Positions 12,689-24,954 of a DNA stretch of 64,000 nucleotides are shown here, in pieces. Source of the DNA: Aradus depressus (Eukaryota > Arthropoda > Insecta > Hemiptera > Aradidae); contig OY759215.1 of NCBI GenBank assembly GCA_963662175.1, forward strand, positions 8,483,079 through 8,547,078, read 5' to 3'. Positions within the stretch are counted from its first letter, which is position 1. Every line of letters starts with the position of its first letter. Made by a program: the position numbers and the translations under genes. A model generated the notes under the pieces. The model was given only the letters and a program-made list of their open reading frames with translations. It did not search any database and was not told where the DNA came from.

Positions 12689-12941
12689 TTATGACTCACG
12701 CCTGGGCTTTAACTACGAGGTCATATCGCCTACTACCAGAGCGCTCTTTCGTCACTCTGGTGGACATGAGCCCGACTCTACTGTGGGAGTCCTAAATTTT
12801 GCCTACCCTAAATGTTTTATTCATCTAGGGTAGGGGTCTTTAACGAGTACCTGACATCGAACAGGCTCGGGACCATCGCTTAACGTCCCATCCGAAGGAC
12901 GGCGTGCTTAAGTTTATTTGACCTCCCAGATAAAATAAACA
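12689..12941 (-). mobile_element. SINE lacking the tRNA-like head
   Basis: ATGACTCACGCCTGGGCTTT to CAGATAAAATAAAC. Confidence 0.9.
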
Positions 12942-13234
12942 ATTATTATTATTAATGATGTGTGAAGAAAAGCGTTGCTAAGAGACAGTTTGTTTACTTG
13001 AGTCAAAATTGTTCAAAGTAACAAAGTACGCTTTAAAGTAAACTTTAATAATTTATTATAGAAATGACCCCAACCCTAATTTAAATCTGGGAAGCGAAAT
13101 TAAACATTCCCACTGTAGAGGTTTCAGAACGAAGTCAGTAAGAAGACGGTTCTCCACATAATGTGGGAAATTTGGCGTTACTATTGTAGGAACATCACTG
13201 TGTGCAACTATGAAACAAAAATATCGTCGGTAAA

Positions 13235-13720
13235 TCACGGGGTTTTCGCTCTCTCGTCATAACCAATCGAGCGTTTGGGATAAAAATCAACAGTTGACTT
13301 ACATAGAGGTTTCTGAATCCTCTTAATACATTTTGTGTTCATAAATTTATTACATCGGCAGTTATCAGGGTTTTTGAGATGAGGCTCCTTTCTCTGATCC
13401 CCATTTTCTCTTTGGCCAATTTCGTGGAAATTAGTACGTGTCGTTCTTATGGAGTTTTCAATTTAAATATCATATTTCATTGTGATACATTAATTATATC
13501 GGCAATTATTGGGGATTTTGAGTTGAGCCCCCTCTGATCCCTCCGTTCCCTTCAGCCGATACCGAGGAAAATTAATAGGTGTTGTCATTATGGGTGTTTG
13601 AATTTACATATGAAATATTGCGTTGATATATTTATTTGAATGGCAGTTATTGGAGTTTTAAGTACCCCACCCCCTAATTCCTCCCTTCCCTTAGGCGGGT
13701 TTCTCTGTCGTTTATATGCG
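13235..13720 (-). repeat. Family A, right end and three modules
   Basis: TTTTCGCTCTCTCGTC, ATCAACAGTTGACTTACATA, then three CGGCAGTTAT...TTGATACATT-type modules. Confidence 0.8.
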
Positions 13721-13839
13721 GTTAACAAAAACATTTTATGTACATATAGACTTTAATTTTATATACTATGATAATTAAAAAAATATTAATAATAAAAAAT
13801 TATATTTAAAAATAAAAGTATACACATAATAAATAATTA

Positions 13840-14360
13840 TCACATTTCCTGTAGAAATGTTGGCTGGTCTTCTATTAAATTTTGATTTCTACTGTAGTTT
13901 CCGAAATGTTTCCTAATAAAAAAAATATAAACTTTATGAAATGCAATTTTGAAGAAAGTGCACATATATAATAAAAACATTTTCAATTTGTAATTACTTC
14001 ATTTGAATTTCTTCTAAAATATAATTCTGAGATGCCAGCAAATGTTTCATTACCTAATCCAAAGGTATTTTTTTTATATTGTTGACAGGTAAAATGAATA
14101 TAATATAATCGGGAACAAGATATAGGGTTTATTTACACTTAACCTAAGATAAAAAATAAGAAAAATAGAAAATCAATTATATACAAATATTGTTATTACT
14201 AATACCTAAAATTACTTAGGTCTTTTCTTTGTGGCCACTCTTTATTAGGCATATACAATTTAATAAAAAAAAAAAAAAAAAACAGTACCTTCTTTGTTTT
14301 GCAGCTCGTTCACAATTGTCCTTCAATCTTCTGTATCTTGCCATTTCTTTATTATATACA
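13840..14360 (+). repeat. Dispersed repeat, copy 1 of a pair
   Basis: ACATTTCCTGTAGAAATGTT, TCTTCTATTAAATTTTGATT, TTTTGAAGAAAGTGCAC, TAATCCAAAGGTA recur at 42.36-42.8 kb in the same order and orientation. Unknown family. Confidence 0.75.
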
Positions 14361-14544
14361 CTGTATTGATGATGCCTACTTCATCAAAAAAAAAATCATA
14401 AAAAGTCATAATTCATAATGAAGTTTGTAACTCAACTGCTGTGTTGTCCCTCATGTGTACTTCGTGTTGTTCACCTTAGTTGTTCACTTTTTATACTAGA
14501 TTTGAAGAGATGTCAAGTATTCTTGGAGGTAGCGAGATGAAAAG

Positions 14545-14770
14545 ACTGCATCAGGATAAAGAGGGGAGAGGATAGCAGTATCGTCTGCAAACGAATAAAA
14601 GCTGTGATAATGAATGGGAGAGGATGTCAACTGGGTATATCGTGAAAAGGATAGGACCAAGGATACTTGCTTGAAGAACGCCTATGTTTATATAGATACT
14701 AATTATTGTAAAACTTAGATCTTCTTTCGGAAGAAAATACTTATAAATGTAATACTCCACATATCTCATA
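14545..14770 (-). mobile_element. LINE RT fragment around the PQGS and ADD boxes
   Basis: Minus strand reads GVLQASILGPILFTIYPVDI, equivalent to the conserved G-V-P-Q-G-S-V-L-G-P-L-L-F block, followed by LSQLLFV and a frameshift where F-A-D-D-T should stand. Degenerate. Confidence 0.72.
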
Positions 14771-15004
14771 CACTATGTCCCCACCTCATTTATTACCTAG
14801 CCTGTAAAACGTTCACTTGTTATTTAGTATTACCCATATAAGAAAACATACGGTGACTTCAGTTAAGGTTCACTCGTAAACATAAGCCAAAATTATGTGC
14901 AGGTATGACCATTGTTTTAGGACAAGTTATATAACATCTCCCACCCATTAAACTCACTCTTTTAACACGCCAACTCTTCGTTCCCCCAGATAAATGCCGA
15001 AAAC

Positions 15005-15235
15005 CGTCCTGAAATGTAGTTTTGTAACACATATTTTTAGACATTTCCTTGATTTACCCAAAAACGATCAATCGAAAAATTGATTTTTACCAAAAATTGA
15101 TGTTCATTATTTAATTTCCGATCGCTATTAAGTCCTCAGATTTGAGATGGAATCAATACGACTAAAGTTATAGCACCTCAAAGAATAAAAAATAAATTTA
15201 CGTAAGAAATATTTTAAAATAATCTTCAAATTGTA
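15005..15235 (+). repeat. Family B copy, 3' part
   Basis: TTTTGTAACACATATTTTTA, GACATTTCCTTGATTTACCC, GAGATGGAATCAATACGACT, AAAGTTATAGCACCTCAAAG match 47.29-47.47 kb. A shorter piece is at 22845-22950. Confidence 0.75.
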
Positions 15236-15317
15236 TCGCGTAATATATAAAATAAAAATAAAATATATATGATGCGGCCATTACATGACCTTCTCACACA
15301 CATCCTCAACATATACT

Positions 15318-15418
<101 letters not shown>

Positions 15419-15454
15419 CTAAATAGGTTTTTAGTTACTTATGGGGTAGTTACC

Positions 15455-15557
15455 TAGCTCGGGACCATCGCTTAACAAGCGCAGATGGCATGCTCAAGGC
15501 ATTTACAAGGTTTCGAACCCACGTTCTTGAGCTGAATAGCCTAGCATGCTACTGCCG
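15455..15557 (-). mobile_element. SINE 5' fragment
   Basis: GCTCGGGACCATCGCTTAAC to TTTCGAACCCACGTTCTTGA and AGCATGCTACTGCCG. Confidence 0.8.
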
Positions 15558-15581
15558 CCCCCCCCCCCCCCCCCCCCCCCC
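15558..15581. repeat. Poly(C) tract
   Basis: 24 consecutive C, replacing the tRNA-like head of a SINE fragment. Confidence 0.95.
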
Positions 15582-15711
15582 TACTTTAATCAGGCAAGCC
15601 GGGTTAACCTATAGTCATATTATATTTTTCATATGGTTTATAGTTTTGAAAAGTTGTTGATTTCTTAACAGTTTTAATTTTCTGTACTGACAATGGTAGT
15701 TCAGAGGCAGC

Positions 15712-16046
15712 GGGGCACCGGTAGCTCAGTGGTATGCGTGCTTGCTTACTGAGCACAAGATCGCGGGTTCGAAACCCGGCCGAGGCCCGTAGTTTATTTT
15801 ATCTGGGAGGTAAAAAAAAAACTTAAGCACGCCGTCTTTCGCATGGGACGTTAAGCGATGGGGACGAGCCTGTACGATGTCAGGTACTCGTTAAAGACCC
15901 CTACCCTAGGTGAATAAAAATTTAGGGTAGGCAAAATTTAGGACTCCCACAGTAAAGTCGGGCTCATGTCCACCAGAGTGACGAAAGAGCGCTCTGGTAG
16001 TAGGCGATATGACCTCGTTGTTAAAGCCCGGGCATGAGTCATAAAC
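15712..16046 (+). mobile_element. tRNA-derived SINE, full length
   Basis: Best reference copy. The 5' head GGCACCGGTAGCTCAGTGGT contains a pol III A box (TAGCTCAGTGG), and GGTTCGAAACC is a B box. The body runs through ATCTGGGAGGT, CTTAAGCACGCCGT, GACGTTAAGCGATGG, CAGGTACTCGTTAAAGACCC, ATTTAGGGTAGGC, GTCGGGCTCATGTCCACCAG, CGCTCTGGTAGTAGGCGAT and ends GCCCGGGCATGAGTCATAA. About 335 bp. Confidence 0.95.
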
Positions 16047-16051
16047 CTTAA

Positions 16052-16071
16052 CCCCCCCCCCCCCCCCCCCC
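16052..16071. repeat. Poly(C) tract
   Basis: 20 consecutive C directly after the 3' end of a SINE. Confidence 0.95.
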
Positions 16072-17625
16072 TCCCCCCTAATAGGAAAAACATTGTGTAT
16101 GTAAATATTCCGTACATGTAAATATTTGGAATACAATTATGCAAGAATGATCTTTGTCAACCGGTTGTTTTCTTGTGCTCTGAGGCAAATCTGGGTTATT
16201 TGTTGATAACATAGATGCGTTTGATGTGGATGCCAATTATTTGCTTATAATGGTTAATTATAAGGCCGTGTGATAACGGTTGGTAACCATAGTGTTCAGT
16301 TATCGAGTGCCAATCAACAAGCAATCCTAACTCAAACCCTTACATGTAGTTAGAGATGTACACGATATATTATATTATCGATACACTAATATCGACTATA
16401 TTAGGATATAAAATACATTTTGAAAATACAATATAAGCTGTTATTTCCCCAGCTATACAAATTGCAGGGGAAGCTACGTCATCTGTCACAAATGCAATAT
16501 TCAGTTTTCATCGAAATTTTAAGCTTACTGACCCCCTATTCCATAAATTTAAAAAAAAATTTCCTAGGTGGATCACTGGCCAGCTTGTACTTCCCCAGCA
16601 CGAGTTAATTGAAGAAAATTTCTAATTTCACGAGTTCTAATTGAGATACTTTGAGAAAATAACTTCTGAATGAGGCATTAAAAATGGGTACCTGTGTTTA
16701 TTAAAACGGTTCTTGCTTTTCCAAATTCCATTTCCTACAAAACCCTGAAGTTTTATTTACCTGACCCGGAACACCCTGTACAAAAGACCAACATCCGACC
16801 CAGTGGATAAGTAAACAGTAATTCAACCCCCAGTTGAACCCCTTCTCTGTACTCTCCCTTAAAGCTTAAATTAATAAATTCCTTTATATAGAAGTTGGTG
16901 TATTTAATCTTAAATTACAAAGATTTGTAACAAAGTTAGTACAATATCATAGGTAGGCTCGAAACATTTTGTTGAGCCGTCACTGGAAAACATCAGCCGA
17001 AAAAGTGAAAGACAGTGGAGTGGAGACCTGGTCTTCTACTGGAAAAAAGGACAATATTATCCCTTTCAAAGGTTTACGCTGTAAACAAATTTTACCTTAA
17101 TTGTTATTATTAAAAAAGCGAACCAGACTGTTTCTTTATAAAAGGAATGAGAAAGTTGAGTGTTAGGAAAAATTGGTCAAATTAAATGGCTATTTGTAGA
17201 AAAATAGCACCTGTCTAAGTCGCAAGTAATATAAATTTATTTTATTTACTTAATAAACCGGTTTCATTTAGTCCAAATACACTGGCGGCGAGGGGAGAGA
17301 GAGGGGCTATAGGCCCCCGAGGGAATACGTCAGTCGATATGGACACTAAATAGAAATGTACAACAGTATACATACATATTTCCCGTGAGCTGCATATGTA
17401 TGTAGACATACAACAGCACACATACATACATCCGCCTAGCTGCATACATCTCTTCTTTTCCTTTTTTTTTTTTACCCTCGTTTCCCCATATTTAAGTCCC
17501 TGATTAGTGTTAAGCCTTGTTTACACGGGTCAAGTGGGAGTTTAAGTCTCTTGAGAAAGGAACTGAAAGCAAGGCAACTGAGTGGTAAAAACGAACATTG
17601 AAAAACTTGAACTAGTACTTGAAAC
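16072..17625. other. No gene recognised
   Basis: Unique-looking AT-rich sequence apart from a family A scrap at 16430-16610. It is the left flank of the 54-bp satellite. Confidence 0.5.
16430..16610. repeat. Family A, both ends joined with the middle lost
   Basis: Hairpin end TTTCCCCAGCTATACAAATT, GCAGGGGAAGCTACGT, then after ~100 bp the opposite end TACTTCCCCAGCACGAGTTA. Confidence 0.7.
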
Positions 17626-20433
17626 AGTAGTCAGGCTATTCGAGTGACTAGAACCACGTTCAAATAGATTTCCTCACCCAGTAGTCAGGCTATTCGAGTG
17701 ACTAGAACCACGTTCAAATAGATTTCCTCACCCAGTAGTCAGGCTATTCGAGTGACTAGAACCACGTTCAAATAGATTTCCTCACCCAGTAGTCAGGCTA
17801 TTCGAGTGACTAGAACCACGTTCAAATAGATTTCCTCACCCAGTAGTCAGGCTATTCGAGTGACTAGAACCACGTTCAAATAGATTTCCTCACCCAGTAG
17901 TCAGGCTATTCGAGTGACTAGAACCACGTTCAAATAGATTTCCTCACCCAGTAGTCAGGCTATTCGAGTGACTAGAACCACGTTCAAATAGATTTCCTCA
18001 CCCAGTAGTCAGGCTATTCGAGTGACTAGAACCACGTTCAAATAGATTTCCTCACCCAGTAGTCAGGCTATTCGAGTGACTAGAACCACGTTCAAATAGA
18101 TTTCCTCACCCAGTAGTCAGGCTATTCGAGTGACTAGAACCACGTTCAAATAGATTTCCTCACCCAGTAGTCAGGCTATTCGAGTGACTAGAACCACGTT
18201 CAAATAGATTTCCTCACCCAGTAGTCAGGCTATTCGAGTGACTAGAACCACGTTCAAATAGATTTCCTCACCCAGTAGTCAGGCTATTCGAGTGACTAGA
18301 ACCACGTTCAAATAGATTTCCTCACCCAGTAGTCAGGCTATTCGAGTGACTAGAACCACGTTCAAATAGATTTCCTCACCCAGTAGTCAGGCTATTCGAG
18401 TGACTAGAACCACGTTCAAATAGATTTCCTCACCCAGTAGTCAGGCTATTCGAGTGACTAGAACCACGTTCAAATAGATTTCCTCACCCAGTAGTCAGGC
18501 TATTCGAGTGACTAGAACCACGTTCAAATAGATTTCCTCACCCAGTAGTCAGGCTATTCGAGTGACTAGAACCACGTTCAAATAGATTTCCTCACCCAGT
18601 AGTCAGGCTATTCGAGTGACTAGAACCACGTTCAAATAGATTTCCTCACCCAGTAGTCAGGCTATTCGAGTGACTAGAGCCACGTTCAAATAGATTTCCT
18701 CACCCAGTAGTCAGGCTATTCGAGTGACTAGAACCACGTTCAAATAGATTTCCTCACCCAGTAGTCAGGCTATTCGAGTGACTAGAACCACGTTCAAATA
18801 GATTTCCTCACCCAGTAGTCAGGCTATTCGAGTGACTAGAACCACGTTCAAATAGATTTCCTCACCCAGTAGTCAGGCTATTCGAGTGACTAGAACCACG
18901 TTCAAATAGATTTCCTCACCCAGTAGTCAGGCTATTCGAGTGACTAGAACCACGTTCAAATAGATTTCCTCACCCAGTAGTCAGGCTATTCGAGTGACTA
19001 GAACCACGTTCAAATAGATTTCCTCACCCAGTAGTCAGGCTATTCGAGTGACTAGAACCACGTTCAAATAGATTTCCTCACCCAGTAGTCAGGCTATTCG
19101 AGTGACTAGAACCACGTTCAAATAGATTTCCTCACCCAGTAGTCAGGCTATTCGAGTGACTAGAACCACGTTCAAATAGATTTCCTCACCCAGTAGTCAG
19201 GCTATTCGAGTGACTAGAACCACGTTCAAATAGATTTCCTCACCCAGTAGTCAGGCTATTCGAGTGACTAGAACCACGTTCAAATAGATTTCCTCACCCA
19301 GTAGTCAGGCTATTCGAGTGACTAGAACCACGTTCAAATAGATTTCCTCACCCAGTAGTCAGGCTATTCGAGTGACTAGAACCACGTTCAAATAGATTTC
19401 CTCACCCAGTAGTCAGGCTATTCGAGTGACTAGAACCACGTTCAAATAGATTTCCTCACCCAGTAGTCAGGCTATTCGAGTGACTAGAACCACGTTCAAA
19501 TAGATTTCCTCACCCAGTAGTCAGGCTATTCGAGTGACTAGAACCACGTTCAAATAGATTTCCTCACCCAGTAGTCAGGCTATTCGAGTGACTAGAACCA
19601 CGTTCAAATAGATTTCCTCACCCAGTAGTCAGGCTATTCGAGTGACTAGAACCACGTTCAAATAGATTTCCTCACCCAGTAGTCAGGCTATTCGAGTGAC
19701 TAGAACCACGTTCAAATAGATTTCCTCACCCAGTAGTCAGGCTATTCGAGTGACTAGAACCACGTTCAAATAGATTTCCTCACCCAGTAGTCAGGCTATT
19801 CGAGTGACTAGAACCACGTTCAAATAGATTTCCTCACCCAGTAGTCAGGCTATTCGAGTGACTAGAACCACGTTCAAATAGATTTCCTCACCCAGTAGTC
19901 AGGCTATTCGAGTGACTAGAACCACGTTCAAATAGATTTCCTCACCCAGTAGTCAGGCTATTCGAGTGACTAGAACCACGTTCAAATAGATTTCCTCACC
20001 CAGTAGTCAGGCTATTCGAGTGACTAGAACCACGTTCAAATAGATTTCCTCACCCAGTAGTCAGGCTATTCGAGTGACTAGAACCACGTTCAAATAGATT
20101 TCCTCACCCAGTAGTCAGGCTATTCGAGTGACTAGAACCACGTTCAAATAGATTTCCTCACCCAGTAGTCAGGCTATTCGAGTGACTAGAACCACGTTCA
20201 AATAGATTTCCTCACCCAGTAGTCAGGCTATTCGAGTGACTAGAACCACGTTCAAATAGATTTCCTCACCCAGTAGTCAGGCTATTCGAGTGACTAGAAC
20301 CACGTTCAAATAGATTTCCTCACCCAGTAGTCAGGCTATTCGAGTGACTAGAACCACGTTCAAATAGATTTCCTCACCCAGTAGTCAGGCTATTCGAGTG
20401 ACTAGAACCACGTTCAAATAGATTTCCTCACCC
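17626..20433. repeat. 54-bp satellite, exactly 52 tandem copies
   Basis: Head-to-tail units of 54 bp (AGTAGTCAGGCTATTCGAGT, then GACTAGAACCACGTTCAAAT, then AGATTTCCTCACCC). The span of 2808 bp is 52 full units. I see a single substitution in the array, A to G at 18679. Each unit contains the inverted pair TAGTCA / TGACTA around 11 bases. The flanks (up to 17625, from 20434) show no extra diverged units. Near-perfect homogeneity implies very recent amplification or strong homogenisation; an assembly copy-number artefact is possible. It is probably in the receptor's next intron. Confidence 0.97.
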
Positions 20434-20656
20434 AGGCTTCACATAGATCCCGGTCGAGCGCTCCAGTGTCTGTTCTTCGTGTATCTTCACGTATATGAGG
20501 GTTATAGGCCCATGATCACTTATGAAAACATAAAGAGTGTTAAAAAATCTTGTGCAGCCCCCCTATCTTGAGTTTCCAACGAACGTGCTAATGATTAAAT
20601 TTAGAAATGTATGAACATGCGTGACAGCAGTTATGATTTTTTTTTTTTAATTTAGG

Positions 20657-22538
20657 TTTATTATAAATTAGGTATTAAGTTTATATTGTTGTATGTTTAA
20701 AATTTTGGGGTAGACTAGAGGCTTCAGCCGCCATTTTATTATGTTTATTATAACTTAAGTATTAAGTTTCTATTGTAGTTTATTTAAAATTTTGGGGTAG
20801 ACTAGAGGCTTCAGCCGCCATTTTATTATGTTTATTATAACTTAAGTATTAAGTTTCTATTGTAGTTTATTTAAAATTTTGGGGTAGACTAGAGGCTTCA
20901 GCCGCCATTTTATTATGTTTATTATAACTTAAGTATTAAGTTTCTATTGTAGTTTATTTAAAATTTTGGGGTAGACTAGAGGCTTCAGCCGCCATTTTAT
21001 TATGTTTATTATAACTTAAGTATTAAGTTTCTATTGTAGTTTATTTAAAATTTTGGGGTAGACTAGAGGCTTCAGCCGCCATTTTATTATGTTTATTATA
21101 ACTTAAGTATTAAGTTTCTATTGTAGTTTATTTAAAATTTTGGGGTAGACTAGAGGCTTCAGCCGCCATTTTATTATGTTTATTATAACTTAAGTATTAA
21201 GTTTCTATTGTAGTTTATTTAAAATTTTGGGGTAGACTAGAGGCTTCAGCCGCCATTTTATTATGTTTATTATAACTTAAGTATTAAGTTTCTATTGTAG
21301 TTTATTTAAAATTTTGGGGTAGACTAGAGGCTTCAGCCGCCATTTTATTATGTTTATTATAACTTAAGTATTAAGTTTCTATTGTAGTTTATTTAAAATT
21401 TTGGGGTAGACTAGAGGCTTCAGCCGCCATTTTATTATGTTTATTATAACTTAAGTATTAAGTTTCTATTGTAGTTTATTTAAAATTTTGGGGTAGACTA
21501 GAGGCTTCAGCCGCCATTTTATTATGTTTATTATAACTTAAGTATTAAGTTTCTATTGTAGTTTATTTAAAATTTTGGGGTAGACTAGAGGCTTCAGCCG
21601 CCATTTTATTATGTTTATTATAACTTAAGTATTAAGTTTCTATTGTAGTTTATTTAAAATTTTGGGGTAGACTAGAGGCTTCAGCCGCCATTTTATTATG
21701 TTTATTATAACTTAAGTATTAAGTTTCTATTGTAGTTTATTTAAAATTTTGGGGTAGACTAGAGGCTTCAGCCGCCATTTTATTATGTTTATTATAACTT
21801 AAGTATTAAGTTTCTATTGTAGTTTATTTAAAATTTTGGGGTAGACTAGAGGCTTCAGCCGCCATTTTATTATGTTTATTATAACTTAAGTATTAAGTTT
21901 CTATTGTAGTTTATTTAAAATTTTGGGGTAGACTAGAGGCTTCAGCCGCCATTTTATTATGTTTATTATAACTTAAGTATTAAGTTTCTATTGTAGTTTA
22001 TTTAAAATTTTGGGGTAGACTAGAGGCTTCAGCCGCCATTTTATTATGTTTATTATAACTTAAGTATTAAGTTTCTATTGTAGTTTATTTAAAATTTTGG
22101 GGTAGACTAGAGGCTTCAGCCGCCATTTTATTATGTTTATTATAACTTAAGTATTAAGTTTCTATTGTAGTTTATTTAAAATTTTGGGGTAGACTAGAGG
22201 CTTCAGCCGCCATTTTATTATGTTTATTATAACTTAAGTATTAAGTTTCTATTGTAGTTTATTTAAAATTTTGGGGTAGACTAGAGGCTTCAGCCGCCAT
22301 TTTATTATGTTTATTATAACTTAAGTATTAAGTTTCTATTGTAGTTTATTTAAAATTTTGGGGTAGACTAGAGGCTTCAGCCGCCATTTTATTATGTTTA
22401 TTATAACTTAAGTATTAAGTTTCTATTGTAGTTTATTTAAAATTTTGGGGTAGACTAGAGGCTTCAGCCGCCATTTTATTATGTTTATTATAACTTAAGT
22501 ATTAAGTTTCTATTGTAGTTTATTTAAAATTTTGGGGT
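20657..22538. repeat. 87-bp satellite, about 21.6 tandem copies
   Basis: Unit of 87 bp: TTTATTATAACTTAAGTATT, AAGTTTCTATTGTAGTTTAT, TTAAAATTTTGGGGTAGACT, AGAGGCTTCAGCCGCCATTT, TATTATG. The first unit is diverged (AAATTAGG, GTTGTATG), the others are identical as far as I can read, and the last stops after GGGGT. Each of 21 units contains GCCGCCATTTT, the reverse of AAAATGGCGGC, a full YY1/Pho-type site. A 21-base C tract follows at 22551. Confidence 0.97.
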
Positions 22539-22550
22539 GAGCTGGAAGTT

Positions 22551-22571
22551 CCCCCCCCCCCCCCCCCCCCC
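22551..22571. repeat. Poly(C) tract
   Basis: 21 consecutive C, 12 bp after the 87-bp satellite ends. Confidence 0.95.
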
Positions 22572-23172
22572 TTCTTTCCGCCACCAATATCCAAGTGAAA
22601 ATATATTCGGACATCAGTGCGCAGAACCAATGGATGGGTCAATCGGCTGTTATAGTAATCACAAGACATACGAAGTGTAGTGGAAGTTACGTAATCGGCC
22701 AGATATAACTTTCCTGGTGACGTGTTTATATTAGTTATAGAAAGTTAATATTGCTTGCACAGAAGTATGGTGTAGTGGTAAGGAAATATTGGATGCTATC
22801 GAAAAATCTGTCTTCTAAACATGTTCCTTATTAAATTTCCAACAAATGTCGTTAGTTTTGAGATAAGTCCAATGCGAACAAAGTTATAGCACTCCAAAGA
22901 ATGTCCAATACATTTCCGTAAAAATAGTTATAAGAAATTATTTTTTTGTAGTGTAGCAGGATATCGACTTGACTCCTCGACTCGATCGAACTGTCTTGAC
23001 TTCAGTCAGAAAACTGCTACTCACATGATTCAATTTCATTCAAGTAAGTCCAGATGACCATCCAGACTGTGCTCAAGATTACCGTTTCGAAGCCCGGCAT
23101 TAAACGTTAACTAAACCTGTGTAGACCAAATTTATGCGATTAGTTAAAGACCGGGCATCACAACAAACTAAC

Positions 23173-23323
23173 CTTCCTTTTGGATCGAATGGAGTCGGCT
23201 TGCCTCTGTGTCAGCTCGCCGATGGATCTACTTCCCCACAGTTCCCGGCCCATGGCAGTGTAACAGCACACCATGGCTGCCATAGGCACCAGGTAGGTGA
23301 CCAAGAAGAACATCAAGTTATAT
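23173..23323 (-). CDS. TKR: Tachykinin receptor, TM5/ICL3 exon
   Basis: 151-bp coding exon: one base then exactly 50 codons. The acceptor is TTTCAG (23324-23329) and the donor GTTAGT. It begins YNLMFFLVTYLVPMAAMVCC (TM5, with the conserved proline), continues YTAMGRELWGSRSIGEL and ends TQRQADSIRSKRK. The WGSRSIGE...QRQ...SKRK block at the TM5/intracellular-loop-3 junction is the best diagnostic in the gene and favours a TkR99D-type receptor over TkR86C, whose equivalent I recall as WGSKTIGE. The next exon (VVKM..., TM6-7) was not found between 1 and 23172. That intron, if the gene continues, contains both large satellite arrays, starting about 0.6 kb away. Confidence 0.92.
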
Positions 23324-23482
23324 CTGAAAATAAAATAAAATAAATAATAATAATAATAATAACAAGTCGTCAGTGAATCACCAGCTATGTAATAAATAAA
23401 TGTTACATATAATTAACACTAAATAGTAGAAATAAATAAAATCCTAAACTATAAAATAAATATTAACAACTAAGTGAAGTTA

Positions 23483-23869
23483 TTGACGGGGTTAGAATCA
23501 AAATGGTTCAACTGACATTTTTGAAAATTTTTGTTAAGTACATAATCGGGTACAAAAATGATAGTTCTGTTCAGGAAAAAAGTAACAAAGTTGTACAAGT
23601 GAAATCCTAGCCAGTTCTGAGATCTAGTGGCAAATCACTTATTCCATTTTGGTGACATGAACAAGTAACTTAAACATATCAATAGTGATATTGAAATTAA
23701 GATTTTTAATCAATTTTATGGTTTGTTAACTCTCACTATAAAAGCAGAAGACAAAATATTTCCGGTTTCGATAAATTATAGATTTTTTAAATCAGTTAAG
23801 AACTTAATTCACAGTTTCTCCAAAGTTTTAAAAATGTCACTTAGACCACTTTGATTCTAACCCCGTCAA
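23483..23869. mobile_element. MITE with TTA target duplication (PIF/Harbinger-like)
   Basis: Inverted ends of about 45 bp with few mismatches: TTGACGGGGTTAGAATCAAA at the left and its reverse complement at the right, continuing through GTGACATTTTTAAAA. TTA flanks both ends (23480-23482, 23870-23872). No coding sequence in 387 bp. It lies in the intron just upstream of the TM5 exon. Superfamily is inferred from the 3-bp duplication only. Confidence 0.83.
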
Positions 23870-23944
23870 TTAATTGATAAGTTATAAATATAAATAGACG
23901 TAAAATTGATACTAATATTATACAGTTAATAAAAAAATATATAT

Positions 23945-24750
23945 AGTTTTCGCTCTCCCTCTACTGTTTTGGCTAAAAATTAATAGTTGACTTTTACAGA
24001 ATCTTCTGAAACCTCATAATACATCTTTTGGTTTTTGAATTGAACCCCCCTAATTCCCCCCCTTCTTTTGGAAGATTTGGCTGAAAACCATAAGGTGTCG
24101 TCCTTACGGGGTTGTGGATACACATACAAAATTTCGTATCGATTCATTTATTCTATCGGGAATTATCATCTTCACAGACGTAAACACACACACACGAACA
24201 GTCAGCAATGTTTACTTTCCCAGTTATACAAAGTATACGAGAAGTTATGTAATGTTATCTAATCTCAAATTCGATGTTAAGTTTTCATGGTAATTTCCCG
24301 TTTTCCGAACTCTTGATATGATAACTTCCGATAGAAATAATATATTGACACGAAAAAAAAGGAAGTGTCTAAAAATGTATATTTATCCAGAACCTAATAA
24401 CAACGATACCTATTGGTTTTCAGTCGAATTGGACCAAAGGATGGCGGGGTTCAACTCAAAAACGCTAATAACTACCTACGAAATTTGTAATGTGGATCCA
24501 GGAACCATTGATTTTCCGCGAAATCGATAGAAGTAAAGGGCGAGGGATGAGAAGAAGGGGGCTCAACTCAAAATCCCTAATAACTGCTAATGTTATGAAT
24601 ATATCGAAATGAAATTTTGTACGAGTAAGATACTTAATGATTTTCAATCAAGTCGGTTGAGAGTAAAAACGGATCATGAACTTCCGTTGAACATTCAACA
24701 TCGAATTTCCGTCCGTTAGCATAACTTCCCCTATACTTTCAGCTGGGAAT
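23945..24750. repeat. Two family A copies in opposite orientation
   Basis: Minus-strand copy from TTTTCGCTCTCCCTCTAC (23947) to ~24175; plus-strand copy from the hairpin ACTTTCCCAGTTATACAAAG (24210) to ~24680; then a minus hairpin end AACTTCCCCTATACTTTCAG (24722). Confidence 0.75.
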
Positions 24751-24954
24751 GTAAAAACTACATCGTAGGAAACTAAGGCAGACTGAAGTTTGGGACGGTT
24801 GTTCGGGTGGTGGAACCAATGCCGCACACGGTGCTGCACTCAAACGGTTAAATGAGATTGAACTGGACCAATATTTGTTTGAAACCCTCCAACTCTCCAT
24901 TTACTTGGAAAATCTGCGCTCAACCACAATTTTTTTATTTTATTATTTTTTCTT

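Noticed and set aside
15712..15790. Possible functional tRNA gene (A and B boxes)
   Set aside because: The same head opens a 335-bp SINE found many times, with body sequence attached and a poor acceptor stem.
17626..20433. CRISPR-like array appearance
   Set aside because: Units are contiguous 54-bp repeats with no variable spacers; the window is eukaryotic.
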